Assembly: GCA_946407715.1 (NCBI GenBank)
Contig: CAMJPH010000107.1
Span: forward strand, 1 to 5,483
From: an uncultured Bacteroidales bacterium
Lineage (GTDB): Bacteria; Bacteroidota; Bacteroidia; Bacteroidales; WCHB1-69
DNA length: 5,483 nt
Reading direction: 5' to 3'
Of the stretch, positions 5,440-5,483 are shown piece by piece. Every line of letters starts with the position of its first letter. Within the stretch, counting starts at the first letter, position 1. A model generated the notes under the pieces. That model did not search any database and was not told the origin of the DNA. It worked only from the letters and a program-made list of their open reading frames with translations. Made by a program: the position numbers and the translations under genes.

Positions 5440-5483
5440 ATGATACCCCGTTATTCGCGTCCGGAGATGAGCGCCGTCTGGAC
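5440..5483 (+). CDS. purB: Adenylosuccinate lyase, N-terminal fragment (cut by window edge)
   Basis: The 14 codons visible read MIPRYSRPEMSAVW, which matches the conserved start of PurB (MIxRYxRPEM then (A/S)xW). PurB cleaves adenylosuccinate to AMP and SAICAR to AICAR, both with release of fumarate, in purine synthesis in the cytoplasm. The gene has its own promoter at 5411-5418, so it is not simply part of the preceding transcript. The short fragment limits certainty, but the match is specific. Confidence 0.85.
   Translation, partial: MIPRYSRPEMSAVW

Overview
The window looks like Bacteroidota (probably Bacteroidales) chromosome. Four promoters match the TAnnTTTG -7 consensus of that phylum. 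The genes encode a lipoprotein, an outer-membrane beta-barrel protein and a secreted SUMF1-fold protein, all common there. Strong Shine-Dalgarno sequences are not evident before the starts. I cannot name the genus from the sequence.

Layout. (1) Positions 1 to about 1836, minus strand: an AT-richer block with an AAA/ABC-type ATPase, then a small protein with a PD-(D/E)xK nuclease signature, joined by a 4-bp ATGA overlap. A possible third gene starts at position 43 and runs off the left edge. The pair has the form of a two-component anti-phage or anti-plasmid module (ATPase sensor plus nuclease effector) that I cannot match to a named system. (2) 1882-2087, minus strand: a Bacteroidota promoter and a 43-codon ORF that is clearly the start of pyruvate:ferredoxin (flavodoxin) oxidoreductase (nifJ/PFOR). 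It ends at a TAG where the family normally has a Trp, and the rest of the gene is absent. The ATPase starts 45 bp later without a visible promoter of its own. The block may therefore have landed in, or next to, the 5' end of nifJ and now be read from its promoter. (3) 2097-2735, minus strand: a GH114-type (TM1410-like) lipoprotein that seems to lack about 115-120 internal residues. (4) 2933-5298, plus strand: an outer-membrane beta-barrel protein, a secreted SUMF1-domain protein lacking both catalytic cysteines of formylglycine-generating enzyme, and a DUF1295 membrane protein. (5) From 5440, plus strand: the first 14 codons of purB behind its own promoter.

The right half (from about 2750) reads as ordinary GC-richer chromosome. 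The left third is the accessory part, and the nifJ fragment marks its edge. The most notable results are the ATPase-nuclease pair, the nifJ fragment and promoter in front of it, and the apparent in-frame deletion in the GH114 gene. No tRNA, rRNA, CRISPR array, transposase or integrase is visible.
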